Assembly (NCBI RefSeq): GCF_017742835.1
Contig: NZ_CP072392.1
Coordinates: 5,022,180-5,086,179 of the forward strand
Length of the DNA: 64,000 bases
Direction of reading: 5' to 3'
Source: Aquabacter sp. L1I39
GTDB lineage: Bacteria > Pseudomonadota > Alphaproteobacteria > Rhizobiales > Xanthobacteraceae
Below, piece by piece: positions 49,296 to 60,092 of the stretch. Each line of letters starts with the position of its first letter. Within the stretch, counting starts at the first letter, position 1. The translations under genes and the position numbers were made by a program. The notes beneath the pieces are model-generated. The model ran no database searches and had not been told where the DNA came from. It worked only from the letters and a program-made list of their open reading frames with translations.

Positions 49296-50081
49296 TCACT
49301 GCACGAACACGTTCTTCAGCGTGCCGATGCCTTCGATGCTCACCTCGATGTCGTTTGACGGCTCCTTCATGGTGCCAACCCCCAGCGAGGTGCCGCAGGC
49401 GATGAGGTCGCCGGGCAACAGCGTCATGTCGCGGGAGATCATCGCCACCAGCCGGGCGGGCGGGAAGATCATGTCGGAAAGCGGATAATTCTGCCGCTCC
49501 GCCCCGTTCAGCACCGTGCGCACGGAGGTGGCGGTGGGATCAAGGTCCGTCTCGATCCAGGGGCCGAACGGCCCATAGGCGTCAAACCCCTTGGCCCGCG
49601 CCCATTGGGGGAAGGTGGGGTCCTTCTGGAGGATGTCGGCAGCTGTGATGTCGTTGACGATGGTGTAGCCGAAGATGTGGGCGGCGGCCTCGTCCTCGGT
49701 GATGTTGGAGGCGGTGCGGCCGATGACGATGCCCAGCTCCCCTTCATAGACCGTCTTGCCCCCATAGGCCGGCGGGCGATGCACGGTGGCGCCGGGGGCG
49801 GCCACCGTGGAGGGGGCTTTGAGCAGATAGAGCGGCTCGGCCGGCTCGGCCACGTTCAGCTTGGCCGCCAGCGCATGGAAATTGTTCCACAGGGCGATGA
49901 TCTTGGAGGGCTGGCACGGCGCCTCCAGGGACACATCGGCCAAGGCGAGGGTCTCGCCGGTCGCCACCGGCCCGGCGAACAGGTCGCCCTCGTATACCGT
50001 GATGGTCTCGCCTTCGAGCCGGCCGAACCCCGCCGCGCTGACCGTCGCGTCCTTGGCCGAAAAACGCACCCACCTTGCCAT
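49296..50081 (-). CDS. Fumarylacetoacetate hydrolase family protein
   Basis: A 261-residue FAH-fold enzyme, a family of metal-dependent C-C hydrolases, decarboxylases and isomerases acting on 2-keto acids. The metal-binding motifs 'YEGELGIVIGR' (E-x-E), 'VNDITAADI' and the 'GTSLGVG' segment near the C-terminus are intact. Its substrate cannot be fixed. The start MARWVRFSAKDA has GGAGG upstream; the upstream frame is an unrelated extension. Confidence 0.88.
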   Translation of the reverse strand: MARWVRFSAKDATVSAAGFGRLEGETITVYEGDLFAGPVATGETLALADVSLEAPCQPSKIIALWNNFHALAAKLNVAEPAEPLYLLKAPSTVAAPGATVHRPPAYGGKTVYEGELGIVIGRTASNITEDEAAAHIFGYTIVNDITAADILQKDPTFPQWARAKGFDAYGPFGPWIETDLDPTATSVRTVLNGAERQNYPLSDMIFPPARLVAMISRDMTLLPGDLIACGTSLGVGTMKEPSNDIEVSIEGIGTLKNVFVQ

Positions 50082-50118
50082 GTGATCCTCCCTGGCGCCG
50101 CGCGCCGGGAAGGGGCGT

Positions 50119-50331
50119 TCAGCGGCGCGTCGATGAATTGATGCTGGCGAGGAGCTCCCTGTGGCGCCGCTCCTCATTGTCGTTATTGACCACCACCACC
50201 GCCCAGATGGCGGCCGGCAGCCAGCCGATCAGGGTGACCTGCAGCACCAGGCATAAAATGCCCTGGAGCACGCGCCCCCGGAGCATCAGCGCCAGAAAGG
50301 GCAGCAGGACCGCCACTGCGTAAATCATCAA
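50119..50331 (-). CDS. Small YqaE/Pmp3-like membrane peptide
   Basis: A 70-residue peptide with two hydrophobic segments (about residues 3-18 and 23-48) and a polar, basic C-terminus. The pattern 'LLPFLALMLRG' then 'LTLIGWLPAAIWAVVVV' resembles the Pmp3/YqaE family of small membrane proteins that affect membrane potential under salt or cold stress. GGGAG lies upstream of a double ATG. It may be co-transcribed with the downstream FAH gene. Confidence 0.78.
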   Translation of the reverse strand: MMIYAVAVLLPFLALMLRGRVLQGILCLVLQVTLIGWLPAAIWAVVVVNNDNEERRHRELLASINSSTRR

Positions 50332-50408
50332 AGTCTCCCTCCGCGCCCACAGGCGGGCGCCCCTTTCAGATGGGGCGTGCCCGGGTCGGAGGGAAGAGGC
50401 GGGGCCGA

Positions 50409-50555
50409 TCAGCCCTTCAGCACCTCGACGAGCGTCTTGCCGAGACGCGCCGGGGAGGGAGAGACGCGGATGCCCGCTTCTTCCATCGCCGCGATCTTGT
50501 CGATCGTGCCGATGTTGCAGTGCGGCTTCGAGCGGTTGAATTTCTCTTTGGCCAT
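50409..50555 (-). CDS. Chimeric open frame: EF-Tu N-terminus fused to SucD C-terminus
   Basis: A 48-codon frame directly after fusA, where tuf is expected. Residues 1-18 (MAKEKFNRSKPHCNIGTI) are the EF-Tu N-terminus up to the base of the first GTPase strand. From residue 19 it reads DKIAAMEEAGIRVSPSP... LGKTLVEVLKG, which matches from memory the last ~30 residues of alphaproteobacterial succinyl-CoA synthetase alpha. The P-loop and all EF-Tu function are gone, and the SucD part lacks its active site. A GGAG ribosome binding site is present, so a peptide may still be made. The join is in frame at about 50499-50502. Intact tuf and sucD copies should exist elsewhere. Confidence 0.8.
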   Translation of the reverse strand: MAKEKFNRSKPHCNIGTIDKIAAMEEAGIRVSPSPARLGKTLVEVLKG

Positions 50556-50610
50556 GGGACTCTCCGTTGGGTCTCTCTGGCGAGAATGAGCGTTACGGGT
50601 GGAATGAGGA

Positions 50611-52686
<2,076 letters not shown>

Positions 52687-52706
52687 AGCTCAGTCCTCGG
52701 TTCCGA

Positions 52707-53189
<483 letters not shown>

Positions 53190-53194
53190 TCAGA

Positions 53195-53566
53195 TCACTT
53201 CGGCCGCTTGGCGCCGTACTTCGAACGGCGCTGCTTGCGGTTCTTCACGCCCTGGGTGTCCAGCACGCCGCGGAGAATGTGGTAACGCACACCGGGAAGG
53301 TCCTTCACGCGGCCGCCGCGGATCATGACCACGGAGTGCTCCTGAAGGTTGTGACCCTCGCCGGGGATGTAACCGATCACTTCGTAGCTGTTGGTCAGCC
53401 GCACCTTGGCAACCTTACGAAGCGCCGAGTTCGGCTTCTTCGGGGTCGTGGTGTAGACGCGGGTGCACACACCACGCTTCTGGGGGCTCGACTGAAGAGC
53501 AGGAGCCTTGTCCCGCGCCTTCTGCGCTTCCCGCGGCTTCCGGATCAGCTGGTTGATCGTAGGCAT
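53195..53566 (-). CDS. rpsL: 30S ribosomal protein S12
   Basis: S12 is at the decoding centre and affects accuracy and streptomycin sensitivity. The 123-residue protein starts [12 protein letters not shown] and has '[19 protein letters not shown]' and '[14 protein letters not shown]', the two loops where streptomycin-resistance changes occur; both are wild type. The start was chosen at the family N-terminus, well inside a longer open frame. It is the first gene of the str operon. Confidence 0.98.
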   Translation of the reverse strand: MPTINQLIRKPREAQKARDKAPALQSSPQKRGVCTRVYTTTPKKPNSALRKVAKVRLTNSYEVIGYIPGEGHNLQEHSVVMIRGGRVKDLPGVRYHILRGVLDTQGVKNRKQRRSKYGAKRPK

Positions 53567-53924
53567 ACGCCTTCGCCTCGTCCTGATCTGCGGCTTGCGC
53601 CGCAATTTTGAGTTCTGCGACCCCTTTGGGGGGATCGCCACGATGGGGCGGCCTTGGCCGCCGTGAAACAGTTTTGCACCGGCAGTCGCCCGCCGATGGC
53701 ACCACGCAGAATGGGCGTCGCAAACCGCTTGCGCAGCTTGCACGCCAATTCGCGACAGAGGATCGCGGAACTCTCGACTCCGAGGAGCCTGGCGCCGCGA
53801 TCGTGCACCCAAATCTCGTAGTGCTGTTCCTGGCAGCGTTTCTGCGTTTCTGGCCGGGCATTCCGGAGAACCGGAACAGCTCCTTGAGGGCCAGACGCCG
53901 ATCGCCTGCCGCGAAAGTGGGCTG

Positions 53925-53953
53925 CTTCTAACCGCAGAGTCGCATCCCGTCAA
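53925..53953 (-). promoter_or_regulatory. Candidate promoter of the str operon
   Basis: On the minus strand TTGACG (53948-53953) and TAGAAG (53925-53930) are separated by exactly 17 bp, in the region before rpsL. The hexamers match at 5/6 and 4/6 positions. The leader to rpsL would be about 350 nt. Confidence 0.4.
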
Positions 53954-54109
53954 GGGCGGGCACAGGCAGAAGCAAGGTATTTTGGGCTTTCCTGCCCGCT
54001 TCGCCTCAGTCCGGCGGGGCGTCGGCACCCGCCTCGGCGCGGTGGCCAAGGGCGCGCACCGCACGTGACGTAATAAAGCGCAAATTGATGACAGGATCTT
54101 AAAAGGAAT

Positions 54110-54145
54110 GCCAAGAAAGCGGGCCCGGGCGCACGTCCCGGGCCC
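54110..54145 (-). terminator. mdh terminator
   Basis: A 9-bp perfect stem (GGGCCCGGG at 54121-54129 with CCCGGGCCC at 54137-54145) around a seven-base loop. On the minus strand it is followed by GCTTTCTTGG, just past the mdh stop. Confidence 0.8.
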
Positions 54146-54152
54146 CTTTGCG

Positions 54153-55136
54153 TCAGCCGGTGATGGCCTTGACGCCGTCACGCTCGTCGGTGAGCTCCTG
54201 CAGCGTCTTGTCCATCATGGTGCGGGAGAAGTCGTCGACGGGCAGATCCTTCACCACCTCATAGGCGCCATTGGCGCACACGCAGGGCATGCCGTAGACG
54301 ATTCCCTCGGGAATCCCGTAGGAGCCGTCCGAAGCCACGCCCATGGAGACCCAGCCGCCATTGGTGCCGTGAATCCAGTCGTGCATGTGGTCGATGGCCG
54401 CGTTGGCCGCGGAGGCGGCGGACGACAGGCCACGGGCCTCGATGATGGCGGCGCCGCGCTTGCCGACCTTGGGAATCAGCACGTCGCGATACCAGGCCTC
54501 GTCATTGACGAGCTCCGGCAGTGGCTTGCCGTTGGCGGTGGCGAAGCGGTAGTCGGCATACATGGTGGGGGAGTGATTGCCCCACACGACCATCTTCTCG
54601 ATGTCGGCGGAGGACACGCCCACCTTGGCCGCGAACTGCGAGAGCGCGCGGTTATGGTCGAGCCGCAGCATGGCGGTGATGTTCTTGGCCGGCAGGTCCG
54701 GCGCGCACTTGGCGGTGATGTAGGCATTGGTGTTGGCCGGATTGCCCACCACCAGCACCTTCACGTCGCGCTTGGCCACTTCGTTCAGCGCCGCGCCCTG
54801 GACCTTGAAGATCTCGGCATTGGCGAGGAGGAGGTCGGCGCGCTCCATGCCCTTCGAGCGGGGACGGGCGCCCACCAGGAAGGCGGCATCGATGTCGCGG
54901 AAGGCGACCTTGGGGTCGTCGGTGATGACGACGCCGGCGAGGTTCGGGAACGCGCAGTCCTCGAGCTCCATCACCACGCCACCGACCGCCGCCTGAGCCT
55001 GGGGCAGATCGAGCAGTTGCAGGATGACCGGCTGGTCCTTGCCGTAGAGGTCGCCATTGGCGATGCGGAACAGCAGCGAATAACAGATCTGACCGGCGGC
55101 GCCCGTGACAGCGACGCGAACGGCGGGTTTGGTCAT
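54153..55136 (-). CDS. mdh: Malate dehydrogenase (cytosolic/actinobacterial type)
   Basis: Interconverts malate and oxaloacetate in the TCA cycle. The 327-residue protein begins with the Rossmann motif [15 protein letters not shown] and has the catalytic His in WGNHSPTM and substrate loop '[16 protein letters not shown]'. This G-A-A-G-Q type is the form found in Burkholderia, actinobacteria and eukaryotic cytosol. It differs from the short GSGMIGG-type Mdh that heads mdh-sucC-sucD in most Hyphomicrobiales. No sucC or sucD follows; the str operon does, after an mdh terminator. Confidence 0.95.
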   Translation of the reverse strand: MTKPAVRVAVTGAAGQICYSLLFRIANGDLYGKDQPVILQLLDLPQAQAAVGGVVMELEDCAFPNLAGVVITDDPKVAFRDIDAAFLVGARPRSKGMERADLLLANAEIFKVQGAALNEVAKRDVKVLVVGNPANTNAYITAKCAPDLPAKNITAMLRLDHNRALSQFAAKVGVSSADIEKMVVWGNHSPTMYADYRFATANGKPLPELVNDEAWYRDVLIPKVGKRGAAIIEARGLSSAASAANAAIDHMHDWIHGTNGGWVSMGVASDGSYGIPEGIVYGMPCVCANGAYEVVKDLPVDDFSRTMMDKTLQELTDERDGVKAITG

Positions 55137-55301
55137 GAGAAATGCCCTTATGCCATGGGGGCCCCACCCGCGGGGGCGGGTCCCGCGGCGCGCAATCTAG
55201 AGTGACGGGCGAAAGAAGGGAAGCGCGCGAATCCCCTCGCACGGCTTCGCTTGCGCTGATTTTTTATGCGCCCCGGCCGAAGGCGGACCCCTTGAACGCG
55301 A

Positions 55302-55329
55302 ACGCCCGGCGCGGGGTGGCGCCGGGCGT
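55302..55329 (-). terminator. Probable fumC terminator
   Basis: An 11-bp perfect stem (ACGCCCGGCGC with GCGCCGGGCGT) around GGGGTG lies 48 bp after the fumC stop. The minus-strand tail is TCGCGTTC, a weak T-tract. Confidence 0.6.
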
Positions 55330-55376
55330 CGTTCAGGCTTCGACCAAGGGATGAGGCCCCGGATGAGGGCCGGGCA

Positions 55377-56768
55377 TCAGCCGGGGGAGATCATCTTCTC
55401 CGGACGCACCACGGCATCGAACTCCTCATTGGTCACATAGCCGCCGCCCACGGCCTCCTCGCGGAGCGTGGTGCCGTTCTTGTGCGCGGTCTTGGCGATC
55501 TTGGCGGCGTTGTCATAGCCGATCTTGGGCGCCAGCGCGGTGACCAGCATCAAGGAGCGCTCAAGCGCCGCCTTGATGTTGTCCTCGCGCGGCTCGATGC
55601 CCACCACGCAATGCTCGGTGAAGCTGAGGGCGGCGTCCGACATCAGCCGCACCGACTGAAGGAAGTTGTAGGCCATCACCGGGTTGAACACGTTCAGCTC
55701 GAAATGACCCTGGCTGCCGGCGAAGGTCAGCGCGGCATTGTTGCCGAAGATCTGGATGCACACCTGGGTGAGGGCCTCGCACTGGGTCGGGTTCACCTTG
55801 CCCGGCATGATGGATGATCCGGGCTCGTTCTCCGGCAGGGAGAGCTCGCCGAGGCCCGAGCGCGGGCCCGAGCCGAGGAAGCGGATGTCGTTGGCGATCT
55901 TGAACAGGGAGGCCGCCACCGTGTTGATGGCGCCATGCGAGAACACCATGGCATCGTGGGCGGCCAGCGCCTCGAACTTGTTCGGCGCGGTGGTGAAGGG
56001 CAGGCCGGTGATGGCGGCGATGTGCTCGGCCACCTTCTCGGCGAAGCCCACCGGCGCGTTGAGGCCGGTGCCCACCGCCGTGCCGCCCTGGGCGAGCTGC
56101 ATCAGCGCCGGCAGGGTCGATTCGATGCGGGCGATGCCGTTCTCCACCTGCTGGGCATAGCCGGAAAATTCCTGGCCGAGGGTGAGCGGCGTGGCATCCT
56201 GCGTATGGGTGCGGCCGATCTTGATGATGGCCGACCAGGCCTTGGCCTTGTCCGCCAGCGCGCCGTGCAGGGTGCGCAGGGCGGGCAGCAGCCGGTGGAC
56301 GATCTCCTCCGCGCACGCCACGTGCATGGCGGTCGGATAGGTGTCGTTGGACGACTGGCTCATATTGACGTGGTCATTGGGATGCACGGGCTTCTTGGAA
56401 CCCTTCTCCCCGCCCATCATCTCGATGGCGCGATTCGAAATGACCTCATTGGCATTCATGTTGGACTGGGTGCCGGACCCGGTCTGCCAGACCACGAGGG
56501 GGAAATGGTCGTCCAGCTTGCCGTCGATGACTTCCTGGGCGGCGGCGACGATGGCGGCGCCCACCGTGGAGTCGAGGCGGCCGAGCGCCATGTTGGTCTC
56601 GGCGGCGGCGCGCTTGACGATGCCCAGCGCCCGGACCACCGGCAAGGGCTGGCGTTCCCAGCCGATCTTGAAATTGCCGAACGACCGCTGCGCCTGGGCG
56701 CCCCAGTAACGGTCCGCCGGGACCTCGATGGGGCCGAACGTGTCGGTCTCTGTGCGGGTGGCTGTCAT
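55377..56768 (-). CDS. fumC: Class II fumarate hydratase
   Basis: Converts fumarate to malate in the TCA cycle; the class II form is iron-free. The 463-residue protein has the superfamily signature [16 protein letters not shown], the substrate-binding '[18 protein letters not shown]' and '[21 protein letters not shown]' segments. The start [17 protein letters not shown] is at the family N-terminus. It lies upstream of mdh on the same strand, 240 bp apart and separated by a terminator, and divergent from two small partner genes often linked to fumC in this order. Confidence 0.97.
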   Translation of the reverse strand: MTATRTETDTFGPIEVPADRYWGAQAQRSFGNFKIGWERQPLPVVRALGIVKRAAAETNMALGRLDSTVGAAIVAAAQEVIDGKLDDHFPLVVWQTGSGTQSNMNANEVISNRAIEMMGGEKGSKKPVHPNDHVNMSQSSNDTYPTAMHVACAEEIVHRLLPALRTLHGALADKAKAWSAIIKIGRTHTQDATPLTLGQEFSGYAQQVENGIARIESTLPALMQLAQGGTAVGTGLNAPVGFAEKVAEHIAAITGLPFTTAPNKFEALAAHDAMVFSHGAINTVAASLFKIANDIRFLGSGPRSGLGELSLPENEPGSSIMPGKVNPTQCEALTQVCIQIFGNNAALTFAGSQGHFELNVFNPVMAYNFLQSVRLMSDAALSFTEHCVVGIEPREDNIKAALERSLMLVTALAPKIGYDNAAKIAKTAHKNGTTLREEAVGGGYVTNEEFDAVVRPEKMISPG

Positions 56769-57033
56769 CCTGCGTCGCCTTTCCACATATTGAAGCGGTC
56801 GCGCGCCTTCTATCACAGCCGAACCAGGGCTGTGAGCGCATCGAATCCGTAAAATAGTTCAGGAGCGGTAGTGGGTGGTGGAAGCAAGAGGTGCGATTTG
56901 CCATAGCTTCGCCCCGGATCAGGCATTTACTGCAACGATCAGCGCTGCGACGATGGATCAGGGTCCAGCGATTGCGGCACCCGTCATTTGGCCCAGGTTT
57001 TGGGGGAACCTGAGCTGCTCATAGAGGTCCGAC

Positions 57034-57222
57034 GTGGGCGAGATCGTGAATCTCCGGCGCGTGAAGAAACAGCGGGCTCGGCAGGACGCCGAGGCCGCCG
57101 CCGCCGAGAACCGGGTGCGCTTCGGCCGCACCAAGGCCGAGCGCCTCGCCCAAGAGGCGCAGCGCAGGCTCATGGAAAAGACTCACGAAGGTCATGCGCT
57201 CACTGAGAGGGATGGAAAATGA
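57034..57222 (+). CDS. DUF4169 family small protein
   Basis: A 62-residue, highly charged, probably helical protein that begins MGEIVNLRRVKKQRARQ and contains 'RFGRTKAERLAQEAQ', a pattern of the DUF4169 family found next to fumC in many Hyphomicrobiales. The start is GTG with AGAGGT upstream. Its stop overlaps the start of the next gene by four bases (ATGA), so the two are translated as a pair. Confidence 0.88.
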   Translation: MGEIVNLRRVKKQRARQDAEAAAAENRVRFGRTKAERLAQEAQRRLMEKTHEGHALTERDGK

Positions 57223-57494
57223 AAAGCCCCGTGGTGAAGAGGTCCATCGTCATCGCCGGTCACAAGACCAGCGTGAGCCTTGAAGATGCGTTCTGGGACG
57301 CGCTCAAGGAGATTGCCGCCAGCCGGCGGCTGACGCTTTCCGATCTGGTCGCGACCATCGATTCCTCGCGGACGCAGGGCAATTTGTCCTCCGCCATCCG
57401 CCTGTTCGTGCTCGACCATTACCGGGAGAATGCCGCCTCCGCGCGCAGCCACGGACATTCCGAGCGCTCGGGGGCCGGCGCTCCCGTTGCGTAA
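57219..57494 (+). CDS. Ribbon-helix-helix domain protein (RHH_4 family)
   Basis: A 91-residue protein with a ribbon-helix-helix fold typical of small DNA-binding regulators. The core 'VVKRSIVIAGHKTSVSLEDAFWDALKEIAASR' supplies strand and first helix, and 'TLSDLVATIDSSRTQGNLSSAIRLFVLDHY' the second helix. Overlaps DUF4169 by ATGA. Target genes are unknown. A strong terminator follows. Confidence 0.88.
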   Translation: MKSPVVKRSIVIAGHKTSVSLEDAFWDALKEIAASRRLTLSDLVATIDSSRTQGNLSSAIRLFVLDHYRENAASARSHGHSERSGAGAPVA

Positions 57495-57528
57495 GGCTGA
57501 AGCCGTTCCTATCTGATCGAAGCTAGGC

Positions 57529-57570
57529 AGGCACGCAGCCGCGTTGAAACGCGGCGCGTGCCTTTCTATA
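57529..57570 (+). terminator. Terminator after the RHH gene
   Basis: An 8-bp outer stem (AGGCACGC with GCGTGCCT) and a nested 7-bp inner stem (CCGCGTT with AACGCGG), followed by TTCTATAA. It ends the DUF4169-RHH unit before hflK. Confidence 0.85.
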
Positions 57571-57658
57571 ACCCGCTACCCCGAGCGCATTCGCGGGTCG
57601 GCGGCACAGGGTGACACGCGGAGCGGCAGCTGCGGCTGCGCCCCGAGGGAGACAACGG

Positions 57659-58792
57659 ATGTCGTGGAAAAATCAGAGCGGTGGCCCGTGGGGGAGCGGG
57701 CCGAGAGGTCCCTGGGGCTCGGGGCCTTCCTCCTCTGGTCCAACGCCTCCGGACATCGAAGACCTGATCCGCCGCAGCCAGGACCGCCTGCGACACATGG
57801 TTCCAGGCTCCATGGGCAGCAAGGGCATCATCCTGATCATTGCCCTGCTGATCGGCGGCTGGCTGCTGTCCGGCTTCTATCGGGTCGAGCCCGATGAGCA
57901 GGGCGTGGTGCTGCGCTTCGGCCGCTTCGTGCAGATCACGCAGCCGGGCCTCAACTATCACCTGCCCTACCCGATCGAGACCGTGCTCACTCCCAAGGTG
58001 ACGCGCGTGAACCGCCTCGACATCGGCATGCGCCTGACCGACGATCCCCGCCGCGGCTCCACCGTGGTGCGCGACGTGCCGGAAGAGAGCCTGATGCTGA
58101 CCGGCGACGAGAATATCGTCGACGTGGACTTCGCGGTCTTCTGGGTGATCTCGAACGCCGAGAATTATCTCTTCAACGTCCAGAATCCCGAGGGCACCAT
58201 CAAGGCGGTGGCGGAAAGCGCCATGCGCGAGGTCATCGGGCGCACGGACATCCAGCCCATCCTCACCGGCGCCCGCCAGGGCATCGAGACCGGCGTGCAG
58301 GATCTCATGCAGCGCACCCTCGACCAGTATGGCGTCGGCGTGCGCGTGACCCAAGTCCAGCTCCAGAAGGTGGATCCGCCGGCCCAGGTCATCGACGCCT
58401 TCCGCGACGTCCAGGCCGCCCGCGCCGATGCCGAGCGTGCCCAGAACGAAGCCCAGACCTATGCCAATCGCGTCGTGCCCGAGGCGCGCGGCGAGGCCTC
58501 CCGCATCGAGAACGCCGCCCAGGCCTATCGCGAGCGGACTGTGGTCGAGGCGCGCGGCCAGGCGGCCCGCTTCCTCAAGATCTATGATGAATATGTGAAG
58601 GCGAAGGACGTGACCCGCCAGCGCATGTATTTCGAGACCCTGGAGCGCGTGCTTGGCGGCATGGACAAGGTCATTGTCGACCAGAATGGTGGAAGCCAGA
58701 CCGGCGTCGTGCCCTATCTGCCCCTGAACGAACTCGCCCGCCGGCCCGCGGCCCCCGCCGCAGGCGCCCAGCCGCAGGGAGCCGCCCGATGA
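57659..58792 (+). CDS. hflK: FtsH protease modulator HflK
   Basis: HflK and HflC form a membrane cage around FtsH and control its proteolysis of membrane proteins. The 377-residue protein begins with a Gly/Pro/Ser-rich cytoplasmic tail (MSWKNQSGGPWGSGPRGPWG), a membrane segment near residues 59-77, then a SPFH/band-7 domain. The start MSWKNQ was chosen because HflK N-termini begin this way. Its stop overlaps the hflC start by four bases (ATGA). Confidence 0.96.
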   Translation: MSWKNQSGGPWGSGPRGPWGSGPSSSGPTPPDIEDLIRRSQDRLRHMVPGSMGSKGIILIIALLIGGWLLSGFYRVEPDEQGVVLRFGRFVQITQPGLNYHLPYPIETVLTPKVTRVNRLDIGMRLTDDPRRGSTVVRDVPEESLMLTGDENIVDVDFAVFWVISNAENYLFNVQNPEGTIKAVAESAMREVIGRTDIQPILTGARQGIETGVQDLMQRTLDQYGVGVRVTQVQLQKVDPPAQVIDAFRDVQAARADAERAQNEAQTYANRVVPEARGEASRIENAAQAYRERTVVEARGQAARFLKIYDEYVKAKDVTRQRMYFETLERVLGGMDKVIVDQNGGSQTGVVPYLPLNELARRPAAPAAGAQPQGAAR

Positions 58793-59769
58793 AAAACCCC
58801 ATTTTCGGCGGCGTCTTCGCCATCATCGCCGCCCTCGTCGTGGTCGGCGTCTATTCCTCGGCCTTCACGGTCAGCCAGACCCAGCAGGCCCTGGTGCTGC
58901 GGCTCGGCAATCCCCAGCCGCCCATCACCACGCCGGGCCTGCACTGGAAGGTGCCGTTCATCGATAACGTGGTCTATATCGACAACCGCATCCTGGACCT
59001 GGAAAACCCCTCCCAGGAGGTGATCGCCTCCGACCAGAAGCGCCTGGTGGTGGACGCCTTCGCGCGCTACCGCATCACCAACGCGCTGAAATTCTACCAG
59101 GCGGCGGGCACCGTGGAGGCGGCCAATTCGCGCCTCGCCACCGTGCTCAACTCCGCACTGCGGCGCGTGCTTGGCGAAAGCAACTTCATGACCGTCGTGC
59201 GCGACGATCGCGAAGGCCTGATGCATCGCATCAGCGAACAGGTGAACCGCGAGGCGGCCAATTTCGGCATCACCGTGGTGGATGTCCGCATCCGCCGCGC
59301 GGACCTGCCGGAAGCCAACAGCCAGGCGGTGTTCCAGCGCATGCAGACGGAGCGCCAGCGGGAAGCCGCCGAGATCCGCGCGCAGGGCAACGAGGCGGCC
59401 CAGCGCACCCGGGCCCGGGCCGACCGCGAGGCCACCATCGTGCTCGCCGAGGCCAATTCCAAGGGCGAGCAGGTGCGCGGTGAGGGCGATGCGGAACGCA
59501 ACCGCATCTTCGCCGACGCCTATGGGCGGGACCCCGACTTCTTCGGCTTCTACCGCTCCATGCAGGCCTATGATGCCAGCCTGAAGGCGGGTGACACCCG
59601 AATGCTGGTGGCGCCGGAGAGCACCGCTTTCTTCCGCTACCTGACCGACCCGTTCGGCGGCACCCGGCTTCCCGTTCCGCCGCAGGCCGCGCCGGCCGCA
59701 ACGCCTCTGAGCGCGGCCCCGCCGGCGCCGGCCTCGACGGCGCCGGCCCTGCCCGCGCCGGCCCGCTGA
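58789..59769 (+). CDS. hflC: FtsH protease modulator HflC
   Basis: Partner of HflK in the FtsH-regulating cage. The 326-residue protein has one N-terminal membrane segment (residues ~6-24), then a SPFH domain; 'QTQQALVLRLGNPQPPITTPGLHWKVPFIDNV' is the family signature. It ends in an Ala/Pro-rich tail. It overlaps hflK by four bases. Confidence 0.96.
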   Translation: MKNPIFGGVFAIIAALVVVGVYSSAFTVSQTQQALVLRLGNPQPPITTPGLHWKVPFIDNVVYIDNRILDLENPSQEVIASDQKRLVVDAFARYRITNALKFYQAAGTVEAANSRLATVLNSALRRVLGESNFMTVVRDDREGLMHRISEQVNREAANFGITVVDVRIRRADLPEANSQAVFQRMQTERQREAAEIRAQGNEAAQRTRARADREATIVLAEANSKGEQVRGEGDAERNRIFADAYGRDPDFFGFYRSMQAYDASLKAGDTRMLVAPESTAFFRYLTDPFGGTRLPVPPQAAPAATPLSAAPPAPASTAPALPAPAR

Positions 59770-59776
59770 GGTCCAG

Positions 59777-59965
59777 ATGCGGGACCTCCTCGCCGCCGTC
59801 GGGCTCCTGCTCGTGATCGAGGGATTGTGCCTTGCCGCTTTCCCTCGGGCATGGCGCAGTGCCATCCAGGCGGTGATGAAGGCGCCGGAGACACCGTTGC
59901 GCGTCGCCGGCCTCGTGGTCGGCGCCGTGGGTGTCATCGTGGTCTGGCTGGTGCGCAGCGCCTGA
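59777..59965 (+). CDS. DUF2065 small membrane protein
   Basis: A 62-residue peptide with two membrane segments (residues ~4-22 and ~42-58). DUF2065 members are found between hflC and degP in many alpha- and gammaproteobacteria; the function is unknown. It follows hflC by 7 bp and is probably in the same operon. Confidence 0.9.
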   Translation: MRDLLAAVGLLLVIEGLCLAAFPRAWRSAIQAVMKAPETPLRVAGLVVGAVGVIVVWLVRSA

Positions 59966-60005
59966 GGGCGCCCCAGCCGTGCGCGGGATTCCCCTCGGAC
60001 ACGCG

Positions 60006-60032
60006 GGAGCGGGTGGCCTGTCCCCCCGCTCC
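60006..60032 (+). other. Hairpin between DUF2065 and degP
   Basis: An 8-bp stem (GGAGCGGG at 60006-60013 with CCCGCTCC at 60025-60032) follows the DUF2065 stop. There is no T-run, so it may be a partial terminator or an mRNA stabiliser. Confidence 0.35.
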
Positions 60033-60060
60033 TGTCCGTCCTTCCGGGACGGTCTATAGT
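60032..60060 (+). promoter_or_regulatory. Candidate degP promoter
   Basis: TATAGT (60055-60060) has a good -10 match and lies 17 bp after CTGTCC (60032-60037), a weak -35. It would give a leader of about 25-30 nt to degP. A dedicated stress promoter would fit a periplasmic protease, but no stress-sigma consensus is clear. Confidence 0.35.
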
Positions 60061-60092
60061 CGCTGCTGTTTCGCGCTCTGCGAGGAGAGGTC

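Larger units (their letters stand above)
53567..54152. promoter_or_regulatory. 586-bp region upstream of the str operon
   Basis: It holds the mdh terminator at 54110-54145, the candidate str promoter at 53925-53953 and a leader of about 350 nt before rpsL. No convincing gene is present on either strand. I found no recognisable sucC or tuf remnant here. Confidence 0.45.
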
